Positions 52,518 to 62,566 are shown, numbered from the stretch's first letter. The stretch: DNA of 64,000 nt from Pontibacillus yanchengensis (GCF_009856295.1 NZ_WMEU01000003.1:124001-188000), one strand, 5' to 3'. Translations and numbers: made by a program. Notes: a model not told the origin generated them from the letters alone.

Positions 52518-53417
52518 ATGAACAGTCTCTATATTCCAAAGGATAGCTTGCTTCATAACCTTGACCCTCGTACGAAAATGATTTTTGTTGCATTTGTCGT
52601 TATCAGTTCCTTCCTGCTAAATGATCCAGCGCTTCAGCTCATATTACTAGTTGCTTTGTTACCGCTTGTTGTAGCATCGAAACTAGTGAAGCCTTATTTG
52701 ATTTCCATACAGTTTCTCATTTTATTTGCCGTGTTGATTATGACGGTTCATGGTATTTACAACCCAGTTGGTACCACTCCCATTTTCGAAATCTTTGGTG
52801 GGCTAACATTTAAGTATGAATCCATGGTATTTGCCTCTGTAATGTCCTTCCGCATTTTGGTTATTGGAACTGCCGCTGTTTTATTCGTCATGACCACTCA
52901 CCCTTCAGATATGGCGGCGGCCTTAGTGAAGTGGAAAGTCCCTCATTCGTTTGCGTTTATTTTGCTATCAACATTTCAGATCATCCCAATCATTGCTCGT
53001 GAAGCAAAGATTGTCATGGAGGCGCAACAAGCAAGGTGCTTGGATGTAAAGGGAAGCATCATACAACGAGTGAAGAATCTAGTTCCTATGTTCGCCCCTT
53101 TATTTATCATCACATTTATGAAAGTACATCAATTATCTTACGTCTTAGAATGTAGAGCCTTTAGCAGAAAAGGAACCAAAACGAGCTTGCGTGAAACTAG
53201 GATTACATCAATCGATTATGTGTTCCTTCTATCCATGTTACTCGTATTGCTATTTGAACTTTACATGAAGCTATTCATGATGGGGTCCATCCAATTCACA
53301 AACAACGCGTTACTAATTTATTCCCTCATCGGGACATGGGTGATCTTTAGCTTCTTATTAATTAAATTCTTATACAAGCACTTTCAAGGAATGATAGGAG
53401 GAGGTTTTCAATCGTGA
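52518..53417 (+). CDS. ecfT: ECF transporter transmembrane component T
   Basis: A 299-residue membrane protein, first protein of the transport module. LHNLDPRTKMIF at the N-terminus and the AQQARCLDVKGS and LECRAFSRKGT elements (the coupling helices with Ala-Arg-Gly-type motifs) identify EcfT. About six to eight helices. It links the two ATPases to the S component. Its stop overlaps the next start by four bases (GTGA). Confidence 0.9.
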   Translation: MNSLYIPKDSLLHNLDPRTKMIFVAFVVISSFLLNDPALQLILLVALLPLVVASKLVKPYLISIQFLILFAVLIMTVHGIYNPVGTTPIFEIFGGLTFKYESMVFASVMSFRILVIGTAAVLFVMTTHPSDMAAALVKWKVPHSFAFILLSTFQIIPIIAREAKIVMEAQQARCLDVKGSIIQRVKNLVPMFAPLFIITFMKVHQLSYVLECRAFSRKGTKTSLRETRITSIDYVFLLSMLLVLLFELYMKLFMMGSIQFTNNALLIYSLIGTWVIFSFLLIKFLYKHFQGMIGGGFQS

Positions 53418-54271
53418 CAAAGGAAGCAGTTAGAGTAAAAGAATTAGCTTTTCAATATCCAGACACAGAAGAAAAGACATTAAAGGATATCAATTTCACA
53501 TTACGATACGGAGAGATTCTGGGTGTTGTAGGCCCGACTGGTGCCGGAAAGTCTACTTTAGCGATGTGTTTAAATGGATTAATTCCTGAAGTCATCGAGG
53601 GGGAGCTAGAAGGTGAGGTTTATATTAAGGAAGAAAATATTCAGGACTTCTCGGTTGCCGATGTATCTGAATATGTAGGGTTTGTGTTTCAGGAACCGGA
53701 AAATCAGTTAAGTCAAATGACAATCGAAGAGGAAATTGCGTTTGGTATGGGAAATCTGGGAGTTTCCCGTTCAGAAATGGAAGTGAGAATCAAAGATGCG
53801 CTTGCTCAGGTAGGGTTGACCGGCTATGAGAAACGAAGCCCGCTTGCCTTATCGGGGGGGCAACAACAGCGACTAGCTATTGCCTCCGTTCTTGCGATGA
53901 GACCTTCGATTATGATTATGGATGAGCCTACCTCAATGCTGGATCCAAAAGGGAAGAACGAAGTCTATGATGTTCTTCAAAATCTTAAAGGCTATGATAT
54001 GACAGGGATTATTATCGACCATGAAGTAGAGCGGATTGCTACTTATTGTGACAAAATTCTGGTGTTAAATGAGGGAGAAGTTCAAGCGTTTGGTACGCCA
54101 GAGGAAGTGTTCACGCAGATTGAATTGCTTCATCAGTTTCAGTTGAATGCTCCTCAAGTAACCGAATTTCTATATCGATACAATCAAGAATATCAACAAG
54201 ATGTAAAGCTTTCGACTACTGTAAAAGAAGCAGTCGCAACTTTTGAAAGCGAATACACAGGAAAAGTGTAA
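53414..54271 (+). CDS. ecfA: ECF transporter ATP-binding component A
   Basis: ATPase of 285 residues. Walker A GPTGAGKST, Q-loop FVFQEPENQLSQMT, signature LSGGQQQRLAIASV and Walker B IMIMDEPTSMLD are all intact, with switch His in IIIDHEVERI. It forms a heterodimer with the next product under EcfT. The GTG start overlaps the ecfT stop, so translation is coupled. Confidence 0.93.
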   Translation: MTKEAVRVKELAFQYPDTEEKTLKDINFTLRYGEILGVVGPTGAGKSTLAMCLNGLIPEVIEGELEGEVYIKEENIQDFSVADVSEYVGFVFQEPENQLSQMTIEEEIAFGMGNLGVSRSEMEVRIKDALAQVGLTGYEKRSPLALSGGQQQRLAIASVLAMRPSIMIMDEPTSMLDPKGKNEVYDVLQNLKGYDMTGIIIDHEVERIATYCDKILVLNEGEVQAFGTPEEVFTQIELLHQFQLNAPQVTEFLYRYNQEYQQDVKLSTTVKEAVATFESEYTGKV

Positions 54272-54291
54272 CTCTTAAGGAGGTGGCTAGA

Positions 54292-55140
54292 GTGGAATCC
54301 TATATTTCAATCAACAATGTGTCCCATGTTTACTCAAATGGAGTGAAAGCCATTACAGATATCAACCTTGATATCTATGAAGGTGAAGTTGTAGCTATTC
54401 TAGGTAGTAACGGTTCTGGTAAAACAACACTGGTTAAGCATTTTAATGGGCTATTAAAACCTACAAAAGGTGAGATCCAGGTTGGTGGGTTAAATACGAA
54501 AAAAGAAAAGATTTCAAAACTATCAAGCCTCGTAGGATATGTTTTTCAAAATCCTAACCATCAAACCTTTCTATCTACCGTACGCCAAGAATTAGCTTAT
54601 GGATGCAAGAACCTAAAGATGGATGAAGAGGAAATGGAAGAGCGAGTGAAAAAGGCTGTTGAATTATTTGAGCTACACGATTGCCTTGATGACAACCCAT
54701 TTGATCTTAACTCAAGTCAGCGAAAGGAAGTAGCCATGGCCTCTATTATGGCTGTATCTCCTAAGGTCATTGTGTTGGATGAACCAACAACAGGACAGGA
54801 TCATAAAGGGTGTAAACGAGTTCTCGATCTGGTTCGAATGTTTAAAGCACATGGCCATACCGTGGTATTGATTACACACGATATGAACCTAATTGGTGAA
54901 CTAAACTGTCGTACCATAGTTATGCACCAAAGCGAGAAAATTGCTGATGATAAGGCAGATCAAGTATTTGCGGATAAAGGCATTATGGAGCTAGCAGGAC
55001 TGCAACCACCTCAAATCACTACCTTTGCGAGTAAGCTTTCAAGCATTAGGCAAGATCAAACTTATTTGACCATCGATTCGGTTTTGAAAGAAATGGAAGC
55101 CAATCAAAAGGAGGATGTAACAATTGGAACAGGATCTTAA
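54292..55140 (+). CDS. ecfA': ECF transporter ATP-binding component A' with altered signature motif
   Basis: Second ATPase, 282 residues. Walker A GSNGSGKTT, Q-loop YVFQNPNHQTF, Walker B VIVLDEPTTGQDH and switch His in LITHD are intact, but the ABC signature reads LNSSQRKEVAMASI instead of LSGGQ. One of the two ATP sites of the heterodimer may therefore be impaired. AAGGAGG seven bases upstream supports the GTG at 54292 over the GTG at 54283. Confidence 0.88.
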   Translation: MESYISINNVSHVYSNGVKAITDINLDIYEGEVVAILGSNGSGKTTLVKHFNGLLKPTKGEIQVGGLNTKKEKISKLSSLVGYVFQNPNHQTFLSTVRQELAYGCKNLKMDEEEMEERVKKAVELFELHDCLDDNPFDLNSSQRKEVAMASIMAVSPKVIVLDEPTTGQDHKGCKRVLDLVRMFKAHGHTVVLITHDMNLIGELNCRTIVMHQSEKIADDKADQVFADKGIMELAGLQPPQITTFASKLSSIRQDQTYLTIDSVLKEMEANQKEDVTIGTGS

Positions 55141-56020
55141 GTGGAAATCAAAAGCAAACCGACCAGAAGCAGCTGATCAATCTCAATATCATATTCGTTG
55201 CCGTCCTGGTGACGTTTCGAAATATGTGCTACTACCAGGCGACCCAGACAGAGTAGGAAAAATGGCAGATCTTTGGGATACGAAGGAACATATTGCTACG
55301 TATCGTGAACATGTTACTTATACAGGAGATGTAGAGGGAGTGAATATCTCGGCTTGTTCTACAGGTGCTGGTGGACCTTCTACGGCCAGTGCATTAGAAG
55401 AGCTTGCCGAAATTGGTGCCGACACATTTATCCGCGTAGGTACTTGTGGGGCAATGCAAGAAGACATAGACCCGGGAGATCTGATTATTTGCGCTGGAGC
55501 GGTTCGAAGTGATGGAACTTCTGATCAATACGTGGATGATAAATATCCAGCTGTGGCCAATCAAGAAGTTGTCATGGCACTCATAGAAGCAGCAGAGCGG
55601 CTGGGTGTGAAATATCACGTCGGTATCGGCTATACGGCAGCATCTTTCTTCTGCGGGCAAGGGAGACCAGGATACAATAACTTTCAACAAAGCTGGATGC
55701 AAACCATTATGAGTGATATGCAACGAGCAGGCGTGTTGAATTTCGAAATGGAAGCCGCTACGGTTCTTACACTGAGTAGCTTATTCAGACTACGTGCAGG
55801 GGCGATTTTTACAGCAGTGGCCAATCGAGTGAGAGATGAGTTTGAATACAAAGGAGCAGGTGTTGATCAATCGATTGCTGTTGCAACAGAGGCAGTGAAG
55901 ATATTGAATCATTGGGATGAACTGAAAAAACGTTCAGGTAAACCATATTTTTATCCATCCTTATTGAATAATGAAAAAGAAGTAGTAGGGACAGAAGGAA
56001 AAGCAGTTACACCAAATTAA
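55124..56020 (+). CDS. Nucleoside phosphorylase, uridine phosphorylase-like
   Basis: A 298-residue member of the NP-I family. LLPGDPDRVGKMAD (phosphate site), TGAGGPSTASALEEL, FIRVGTCGAM and FEMEAATVLTLSSLF with the ribose-binding Glu are classical for uridine/purine phosphorylases. It cleaves nucleosides with phosphate to base and ribose-1-phosphate (or analogue). It starts at TTG inside the end of ecfA', 17 bases overlapping, with AAAAGGAGG upstream. Base preference cannot be read here. Confidence 0.87.
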   Translation: MEQDLKWKSKANRPEAADQSQYHIRCRPGDVSKYVLLPGDPDRVGKMADLWDTKEHIATYREHVTYTGDVEGVNISACSTGAGGPSTASALEELAEIGADTFIRVGTCGAMQEDIDPGDLIICAGAVRSDGTSDQYVDDKYPAVANQEVVMALIEAAERLGVKYHVGIGYTAASFFCGQGRPGYNNFQQSWMQTIMSDMQRAGVLNFEMEAATVLTLSSLFRLRAGAIFTAVANRVRDEFEYKGAGVDQSIAVATEAVKILNHWDELKKRSGKPYFYPSLLNNEKEVVGTEGKAVTPN

Positions 56021-56038
56021 CATGTGGGAGGAATGAAG

Positions 56039-56839
56039 ATGAAAGTAGGAATTATTGGAGGTACAGGGTTTTACGATTTAGTTGAGGGGATGGAAGAGAT
56101 ATCCATTCAGAACGAATACGGGGAAGCTGTCGTGTACAAAGGAATTCATGCAGATAAAGAGATCTATTTCTTACCAAGGCATGGAAAACATCACGATAGT
56201 CTAGCACATGAAATCAATTATCGCGCTAATATGTTGGCACTAAAGGAACTAGGGATAGACCATGCTATAAGCATGTGTGCGGTAGGTTCGTTAAATCCTG
56301 ATATCCCAGTCGGAGCTCTTGCCTTGCTTGACCAATTCATGGATGTGACTACCAATCGGACGAATACGTACAGTAAGTATTCTGTGGAGACGACACAACC
56401 CTATTGCCCGAATCTTCGTCAGAACTTCCTGGATGCGGCAGAACAATTGGAGCTCAGCTTGACTCCAACAGCTAATTACATTTGTGTGGATGGGCCTCGC
56501 TATGAAACAGCCTTAGAAATTAACGTGTACAAAAACTGGGGCATGGATGTTGTCGGCATGACCAATGGAACTGAAGCTGCTCTTGCGAGAGAGCTCGGTA
56601 TTGCTTATGCAGTTGTGACCATTTCAACTGATCTTGCAGCAGGTACAACAGATGTGCCACCAGATTTAGATACCCATAAAAATGTAGTAAAAGATAATCA
56701 ACAAACATTGAAAGACCTCTTCCTTAAGACGATTGAATTGATTTCAGAGAACCAACCTTCTATTGCTCATGAAGCGTACAATCGAGCGATTGCTGCACGT
56801 CGGGATAAACTAAATAAATTGGCAGAGACTTCAAAGTAG
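56039..56839 (+). CDS. Methylthioadenosine phosphorylase-like nucleoside phosphorylase
   Basis: A 266-residue MTAP/PNP family enzyme. It shows GIIGGTGFYD, LPRHGKHHDSLAHEINYRANM, MCAVGSLNP, CVDGPRYETALEI and GMTNGTEAALARELGIAYA. Members split methylthioadenosine, deoxyadenosine or inosine with phosphate. The region where typical MTAP reads TDYD reads TDLAAG here, so specificity may differ. ATG 56039 fits GGGAGGA; an ATG at 56033 is too close. Confidence 0.85.
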   Translation: MKVGIIGGTGFYDLVEGMEEISIQNEYGEAVVYKGIHADKEIYFLPRHGKHHDSLAHEINYRANMLALKELGIDHAISMCAVGSLNPDIPVGALALLDQFMDVTTNRTNTYSKYSVETTQPYCPNLRQNFLDAAEQLELSLTPTANYICVDGPRYETALEINVYKNWGMDVVGMTNGTEAALARELGIAYAVVTISTDLAAGTTDVPPDLDTHKNVVKDNQQTLKDLFLKTIELISENQPSIAHEAYNRAIAARRDKLNKLAETSK

Positions 56840-56853
56840 AAGGTTTGTAAAAC

Positions 56854-58293
56854 GTGGCTATTTTAATTAAGAACGCCCACCTCGTTACCATGACCGCCAA
56901 CCAGGATGTAGTAGAGGGCCATCTTCTTATTGAAGATGGAAAGATTAAGAAGGTATTTTCTTACGATGAGGTTCTTTCAGTAGAAGGGATAGAGGAAGTC
57001 ATTGATATGGAATGGGGAATTGTTATGCCTGGCATGACAAATGCCCATTATCATTCTTATTCCAATCTATTAAAAGGAACAGAGAATCATTTTCCTCTTG
57101 AAATTTGGTCTTTATATACAGTGGCATATGGACATTCTCTTACCGATGAGGATATTTATCTAGCGGTACTACTTGGGGCCGCCGAAATGATTCGCGCAGG
57201 TGTGACGGGTTGCCTTGATCATTTTCCGCACCTATCAAAAGTCAACCCAGCTCTGGAAGCTTATGAAAAATCAGGCCTCCAAGTATCCTTTGCACCAATG
57301 ATGCATGATGTTCCGGATCACCAATTTCTACGTGTTCCTTTACCAAATCATATAAAAGCGAAACTGGAAGAAAATCCTCCGAAAAGTGTCTCAGAAATGA
57401 GGGAACTCTATGAATCTCTCCTTTCTACATGGCACAAAAAGCATGAGCGAATACACATCCAGTTAGGACCCAATGCTCCTCAGCGGTGTACATCTGAGAT
57501 GCTTGCTCTTTGTAGGGAGTTAAGTGCTACTCATGACGTAAAGGTGCATACCCATTTGCTTGAAACCTCTATCCAAAAACAGATGGGAGATCAGGCATTC
57601 CCTAGTGGGATTATTGGATTACTGAATGAGGCGGGGTTATTGAATGAACGCCTCTCTGTAGCTCATGCAATATGGATGAATGAGAAGGAAGTCGAGCAAA
57701 TGCAAGCTCGAGGTGTCAAAATGATTCATAATCCAGCTAGCAACATGATACTAGGAAGTGGAAAAGCTCCCATCATGGAATGGATTACAAAAGGAATGAA
57801 GGTTGGGCTTGGGACAGATGCCTCTAATTGTGGAACTTCGCACAACCTTTTTGAAACCATGAGACTAGCAGCGATGCTTCATCGCTTAGATACACCGGAT
57901 TATACAAAATGGCCTGGGGCGAAAGATGTAATGAAAATGGCTACTGTTGATGGAGCGTCGATTATGGGGGATGACAACCATCGTGGCAAAATCGAAGAAG
58001 GATACGATGCTGATCTTGTTTTTCTTACAAAACAAACAACAGCCTGGACCTCTCTTCATAATCTTCACTCCCAACTTGTGTTTCATGAAAATGGCCAATC
58101 AATAGAAGCGGTGATGATTAAAGGTGAGTGGGTGTTACGAAATAACAAAATTCTAACGTTTGATGAGCAACAAGTTATGGAGCAAGCCCAGAAACGACAT
58201 CAACAAATTCTCACAAATAGTAAGGAAGCTTTGGAGTTTGCAGAGGTACTTAAGCCATATTTTGAACAATATTATAACGATTTCAATCTATAG
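56854..58293 (+). CDS. Amidohydrolase of the TrzA/MTA-SAH deaminase family
   Basis: A 479-residue enzyme starting at GTG. Metal ligands and landmarks: GMTNAHYHSYSN, HTHLLET, AHAIWMNE, HNPASNMILGSGKAP and GLGTDASNCG. This is the branch that deaminates methylthioadenosine, S-adenosylhomocysteine, 5'-deoxyadenosine, guanine and triazines. In this locus it probably deaminates the adenine moiety before or after phosphorolysis. Exact substrate unknown. Confidence 0.82.
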   Translation: MAILIKNAHLVTMTANQDVVEGHLLIEDGKIKKVFSYDEVLSVEGIEEVIDMEWGIVMPGMTNAHYHSYSNLLKGTENHFPLEIWSLYTVAYGHSLTDEDIYLAVLLGAAEMIRAGVTGCLDHFPHLSKVNPALEAYEKSGLQVSFAPMMHDVPDHQFLRVPLPNHIKAKLEENPPKSVSEMRELYESLLSTWHKKHERIHIQLGPNAPQRCTSEMLALCRELSATHDVKVHTHLLETSIQKQMGDQAFPSGIIGLLNEAGLLNERLSVAHAIWMNEKEVEQMQARGVKMIHNPASNMILGSGKAPIMEWITKGMKVGLGTDASNCGTSHNLFETMRLAAMLHRLDTPDYTKWPGAKDVMKMATVDGASIMGDDNHRGKIEEGYDADLVFLTKQTTAWTSLHNLHSQLVFHENGQSIEAVMIKGEWVLRNNKILTFDEQQVMEQAQKRHQQILTNSKEALEFAEVLKPYFEQYYNDFNL

Positions 58294-58305
58294 GAGGCTA
58301 ATACT

Positions 58306-58914
58306 ATGAATCTTCATCTATTAAAAAAAGAACTGGAATATGTTTCTCATAAAGTCTATGAAAAAGGTTATACACAAGCAACTGGTGGAAATATTAGTGT
58401 TCGAATTCCTGGTACTGATCATGTTCTGATTAAAAGAAGCGGAGTGAGTTTAGGCGAGGTCAGTCTTGAGGATGCTTTGATTGTGGATATGGATGGAGAA
58501 GTCGTTGAAGGGCAAGGAAAGCCTTCCAAAGAAATCGGGTTTCATCTTGGCATCTATAAAGTAAGACCAGATGTAAATGCAGTAGTCCATTGCCACCCTA
58601 ACTATGCAATTGGTTATGCTTGCTTAGGGATGGAGCTGCCATTACCGACCGTTACGGCGAGAAAGTTATTAGGTCATGTTCCTGTAGCTGATGAGGCTCC
58701 TTCAGGATCGCAAGAGCTAGCAAGCTTTGTAACGGATGTCTTTACCAAATACCCAGACATCAGAATCTCACTTATGAAAGATCACGGTGTATGCTCTGTA
58801 GGAAAAACGCTAGAAGAAGCGTACAATGTTGTCGATCTTGCAGAAGCAACTGCGAAGCAAGCGTTCATTGTGTCACAACTGAAAGCCACTGTACAAACGC
58901 CAGTGACGAATTAA
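58306..58914 (+). CDS. Class II aldolase, fuculose-/5-deoxyribulose-1-phosphate aldolase type
   Basis: A 202-residue zinc aldolase. ATGGNISVRIPG, LIKRSGVSLGE (substrate phosphate), PSKEIGFHLGIYK with catalytic Glu and VVHCHPNYAI with zinc His residues, then KDHGVCSVG. The family cleaves ketose-1-phosphates to DHAP and an aldehyde. With the MtnA-like isomerase that follows it resembles the DrdA/DrdI pair that disposes of 5-deoxyribose. Confidence 0.86.
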   Translation: MNLHLLKKELEYVSHKVYEKGYTQATGGNISVRIPGTDHVLIKRSGVSLGEVSLEDALIVDMDGEVVEGQGKPSKEIGFHLGIYKVRPDVNAVVHCHPNYAIGYACLGMELPLPTVTARKLLGHVPVADEAPSGSQELASFVTDVFTKYPDIRISLMKDHGVCSVGKTLEEAYNVVDLAEATAKQAFIVSQLKATVQTPVTN

Positions 58915-58953
58915 CTTCGAATTACTTTTTATTACTGACTAAGGAGAGGTTAT

Positions 58954-60030
58954 ATGAGATTAATAGAACAGTTTGTCGAACGTGTGAAAAGTGAACAGCT
59001 TGCCTTGCCGATTTGGTTCGAGAATAACGCTTTAAAAGTGTTGGATCAAAAAAAACTTCCATTTCAAGAAGAGGTGTACACTCTATTTACAGTTGAAGAT
59101 TTGGCTGAGGCGATTAAGGCAATGACGATTCGTGGGTCAGGTGCAATTGGTATTTGTGGAGCATATGGAGTTTTACTAGCTGCTCTCAGGTCACAAGGGG
59201 ATGCAAAAGAGATCAGAGAAGCAGGTGCCCTCTTGAAAAGCACACGTCCAACCGCTGTTAATTTGATGAAAACTGTGGATGAGATGCTGACTGTTGTCAA
59301 TGGACCAAGAGATGAGGTTATCTCAAAAATAGAAAAAAAAGCGGTTGAGATTCTGGAGAGGCAATTGGAGTTCGAATATCAGTTAGGAAGGCATGGAGCT
59401 TCTCTTATTGAGGATGGTGACACGATTATGACCCATTGTCATTCAGGAGCCTTAGGTGGTTCTGGGTATGGGGGACGTGCATTATCAGTCATAAGAGCAG
59501 CTCATGAACAAGGGAAACAGATTCATGTTTATACATGTGAAACGCGTCCTTACCTTCAAGGGGCTAGAATTACAGCCTACGAATTAAAGAAATTTGGTAT
59601 TCCTTATACGTTAATTACCGATAGCATGTCTGGTTTTTGTATGAGCCAAGGGATGATACAGAAAGTGGTTGTCGGATCTGACCGCGTCTCAGCTAATGGT
59701 GACTTAGCCAATAAGATTGGTACTTACATGCATGCGTTAGCCGCACACCAGCACAACATACCTTTCTATACAGCTACTTCAAGTCATACGATTGATTTTG
59801 ACACAGAAAGCGGGAAGTATATTGAAGTTGAAATGAGGGCAGCTGATGAAGTGACTCATTTTAACAAAAGCGCGATTGCTCCAGAAGGGACGCAGGCGTT
59901 ATACCCATCGTTCGACATCACTCCTAATGAGTTAATTTCAGGTATTATTACCGAAAAAGGTGTATTTAAAGCGCCATATGAAACCAATTTGAAGGAATTG
60001 TTGCAAAAGGAGAGCTTCCTTCAAAAATAA
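58954..60030 (+). CDS. MtnA-like ribose-1-phosphate isomerase (aIF2B family)
   Basis: A 358-residue isomerase of the MtnA/eIF2B-related family. Conserved parts: MTIRGSGAIGICGAYG, THCHSGALGGSGYGGRALSVI (with the catalytic Cys), TCETRPYLQGARITAYEL and VVGSDRVSANGDLANKIGT with the catalytic Asp. It turns an aldose-1-phosphate (methylthio-, deoxy- or ribose-1-phosphate) into the ketose-1-phosphate for the aldolase. RGSG replaces the RGAP common in true MtnA, pointing to a relative with another substrate, such as DrdI. Confidence 0.85.
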   Translation: MRLIEQFVERVKSEQLALPIWFENNALKVLDQKKLPFQEEVYTLFTVEDLAEAIKAMTIRGSGAIGICGAYGVLLAALRSQGDAKEIREAGALLKSTRPTAVNLMKTVDEMLTVVNGPRDEVISKIEKKAVEILERQLEFEYQLGRHGASLIEDGDTIMTHCHSGALGGSGYGGRALSVIRAAHEQGKQIHVYTCETRPYLQGARITAYELKKFGIPYTLITDSMSGFCMSQGMIQKVVVGSDRVSANGDLANKIGTYMHALAAHQHNIPFYTATSSHTIDFDTESGKYIEVEMRAADEVTHFNKSAIAPEGTQALYPSFDITPNELISGIITEKGVFKAPYETNLKELLQKESFLQK

Positions 60031-60048
60031 CCTATATGGAGGTCTAAC

Positions 60049-60219
60049 ATGGTAAGAGAAGCACTCCTTGCCTTGCTTGCTGGAATCGTCATTGGGATTG
60101 TTTTTAAACTTATTAAACTACCTCTACCAGCGCCACCCGTTCTAGCGGGGGTGCTGGGGGTAGCTGGTGTCTATGTAGGCGGTAAAATTGTTGAATTAGT
60201 AGCGTACCGGCTTTTATAG
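60049..60219 (+). CDS. XapX-domain small membrane protein
   Basis: A 56-residue protein with two hydrophobic helices around a Pro-rich turn (PLPAPPVLAGVLGVAGVYVG), the XapX (DUF1427) pattern. ATGGAGG eight bases before the ATG is a good ribosome binding site. It lies between the isomerase and malate synthase genes on the same strand. Its function is unknown; the family is seen alone or fused to transporter-like proteins. Confidence 0.75.
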   Translation: MVREALLALLAGIVIGIVFKLIKLPLPAPPVLAGVLGVAGVYVGGKIVELVAYRLL

Positions 60220-60269
60220 CAAATAGGTATGATTAGCACATAGATAAATGAAGCGAAGGAGGATAAGCA

Positions 60270-62453
60270 GTGACGGAATATCGCGCAGTAGGAAACCTAA
60301 AGGTGGCAGAGAATCTTTACACATTTATAAATGAACAGGCACTACCAGGCACAGAAGTTTCACAAGAAGTGTTTTGGGAAGGTTTTGAACAACTCATTCA
60401 TGATTTCAAACCATTAAATAAAGCATTACTAGCGAAGCGGGAAACGATTCAAAATGAACTGGATACATGGCATAAAGATCATCATGAATCTTTTGACTTC
60501 GATGAATATAAAGCATTTCTTAAACAGTTACATTACTTAGAACCAGAAGTAGAGGATTTTCAAGTAACGACTAAAAATGTGGATGATGAAATCGCAACGC
60601 AATCAGGACCGCAATTGGTGGTACCTGTAGATAACGCTAGATATGCGCTAAATGCAGCGAATGCTCGCTGGGGAAGTCTTTATGATGCATTGTATGGATC
60701 TGATATTATCAGTGAAGAGAATGGCTGTGAAAAGGGCGATGCTTACAATCCACTTAGAGGGTACCAGGTGATTGATTATAGTAAGGAGTTGCTCGATCAA
60801 GTGGTTCCATTACAAAGTGGATCTCATAAAGACGGAGTAGCTTACCAAGTTAAGGATGAGAATCTAGTCGTTACACTGTCAAATGGAAGTGTGAGAGAAC
60901 TAAAGGAGCCAGAGAAATTTGTGGGCTATCAAGGTTCCGCTGAAGAACCGACTGCTATATTATTTAATAACAATGGTCTTCATATGGAAATCCAGATTGA
61001 TAAAACCCATCCAATCGGCCAGTCAGATCAAGCTGGGGTGAAGGATATCCTGATGGAATCTGCTACAACAACAATTATGGATTGTGAAGATTCCGTAGCA
61101 GCAGTGGATGCTGAAGACAAGGAGAAGGTTTATAGTAACTTACTAGGATTGATGAAAGGAACGTTATCTGAAACCTTTAACAAGAACGGTAAAACGATTA
61201 CTAGGAACCTAAATGAAGATCGTGTTTATAAATCTCCAAAAGGGGGAGAGAAAAGGCTTCATGGTCGTTCGCTCCTGTTTATAAGAAACGTAGGCCATCT
61301 TATGACCACGGATGCTATTCTAGATGAAGATGGTCAAGAAGTTCCTGAAGGAATTATGGACGGAGTGATTACAGGTCTGATTGGAAAGCATGACGTCCTG
61401 CGAAACGGAGGGAAACAAAACTCCTCCAAAGGTTCCATCTATATAGTGAAACCAAAAATGCATGGATCAGAGGAAGTCGCATTTGCTAACTCTCTATTCG
61501 ATCGAATAGAGGATTTACTTGGGTTGGATCGTCACACCATTAAAATCGGTGTTATGGATGAAGAGCGACGTACTACACTTAATCTGAAGAATTGTATCAG
61601 TAAAGTGAAAGAACGAATCGTATTCATTAATACAGGTTTCCTTGATCGTACAGGAGACGAAATCCATACTTCTATGAATGCGGGGGCAATGATACGTAAG
61701 GCAAATATGAAGGGCTCCACCTGGTTACAAGCATATGAACAATCAAATGTAACGACAGGTCTTGCCACTGGATTACAGGGGCACGCACAAATTGGAAAAG
61801 GGATGTGGTCCATGCCAGACCGTCTGAAGGAGATGATGGACCAAAAAGGTGGCCAATTGCTTGCAGGGGCAAACACAGCTTGGGTACCATCCCCAACAGC
61901 TGCTACCTTACATGCCATTCACTATCACACGATTGATGTGAAAGAAGTACAGAAAACATTGGCGACAAATTCTGTAGATCGAACAGATGAAATACTCCAA
62001 ATTCCTATTACCCAAAGCACTGAGTGGAGTGACGAAGAAATAAAACAAGAACTAGACAACAATGCCCAAGGTATTCTTGGCTATGTGGTTCGCTGGGTTG
62101 AACAAGGGATTGGTTGCTCTAAGGTTCCAGACATTAACGATGTCGGGTTAATGGAAGACAGAGCTACTCTTCGGATTTCGAGTCAACATATGGCCAATTG
62201 GCTACACCAAGGTGTTGTAACAGAAGAACAAGTGTATGAGACGTTGAAACGAATGGCAAAAGTGGTTGATAAGCAAAACGAGGGAGATCCTGAATATGTT
62301 CCAATGTCGGGTGACTACGATCATTCTGTTGCATTCCAAGCAGCATGTGACCTTGTTTTTGAAGGAGTTAACCAGCCTAATGGTTATACGGAACCAATTC
62401 TTCACCGCCGTCGAGCTGAAGCAAAAGCAAAAGCGATTTTGAAGCTCTATTAG
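60270..62453 (+). CDS. glcB: Malate synthase G
   Basis: A 727-residue malate synthase of the long G type. Acetyl-CoA and glyoxylate meet in a TIM barrel; [30 protein letters not shown] (as [16 protein letters not shown]), [20 protein letters not shown] and [13 protein letters not shown] are conserved with the catalytic Arg and Asp. GTG start with AAGGAGG. It feeds C2 units from glyoxylate into malate. Isocitrate lyase is not in the window, so its glyoxylate source, possibly the adjacent nucleoside/sugar pathway, is inferred. Confidence 0.93.
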   Translation: MTEYRAVGNLKVAENLYTFINEQALPGTEVSQEVFWEGFEQLIHDFKPLNKALLAKRETIQNELDTWHKDHHESFDFDEYKAFLKQLHYLEPEVEDFQVTTKNVDDEIATQSGPQLVVPVDNARYALNAANARWGSLYDALYGSDIISEENGCEKGDAYNPLRGYQVIDYSKELLDQVVPLQSGSHKDGVAYQVKDENLVVTLSNGSVRELKEPEKFVGYQGSAEEPTAILFNNNGLHMEIQIDKTHPIGQSDQAGVKDILMESATTTIMDCEDSVAAVDAEDKEKVYSNLLGLMKGTLSETFNKNGKTITRNLNEDRVYKSPKGGEKRLHGRSLLFIRNVGHLMTTDAILDEDGQEVPEGIMDGVITGLIGKHDVLRNGGKQNSSKGSIYIVKPKMHGSEEVAFANSLFDRIEDLLGLDRHTIKIGVMDEERRTTLNLKNCISKVKERIVFINTGFLDRTGDEIHTSMNAGAMIRKANMKGSTWLQAYEQSNVTTGLATGLQGHAQIGKGMWSMPDRLKEMMDQKGGQLLAGANTAWVPSPTAATLHAIHYHTIDVKEVQKTLATNSVDRTDEILQIPITQSTEWSDEEIKQELDNNAQGILGYVVRWVEQGIGCSKVPDINDVGLMEDRATLRISSQHMANWLHQGVVTEEQVYETLKRMAKVVDKQNEGDPEYVPMSGDYDHSVAFQAACDLVFEGVNQPNGYTEPILHRRRAEAKAKAILKLY

Positions 62454-62463
62454 AGATAATCAA

Positions 62464-62500
62464 GAATCACTACCTTTTCGAAGGTAGTGGTTCTTTACTT
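62464..62500 (+). terminator. Terminator after malate synthase
   Basis: GAATCACTACCTT pairs with AAGGTAGTGGTTC around TTCG; a T-rich tail follows. Confidence 0.8.
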
Positions 62501-62566
62501 TTATATAGTGGTCTTACAATGGAGTTTTGCTTTATTACATAATTCATGAAATGGGAGGGGATGGAA

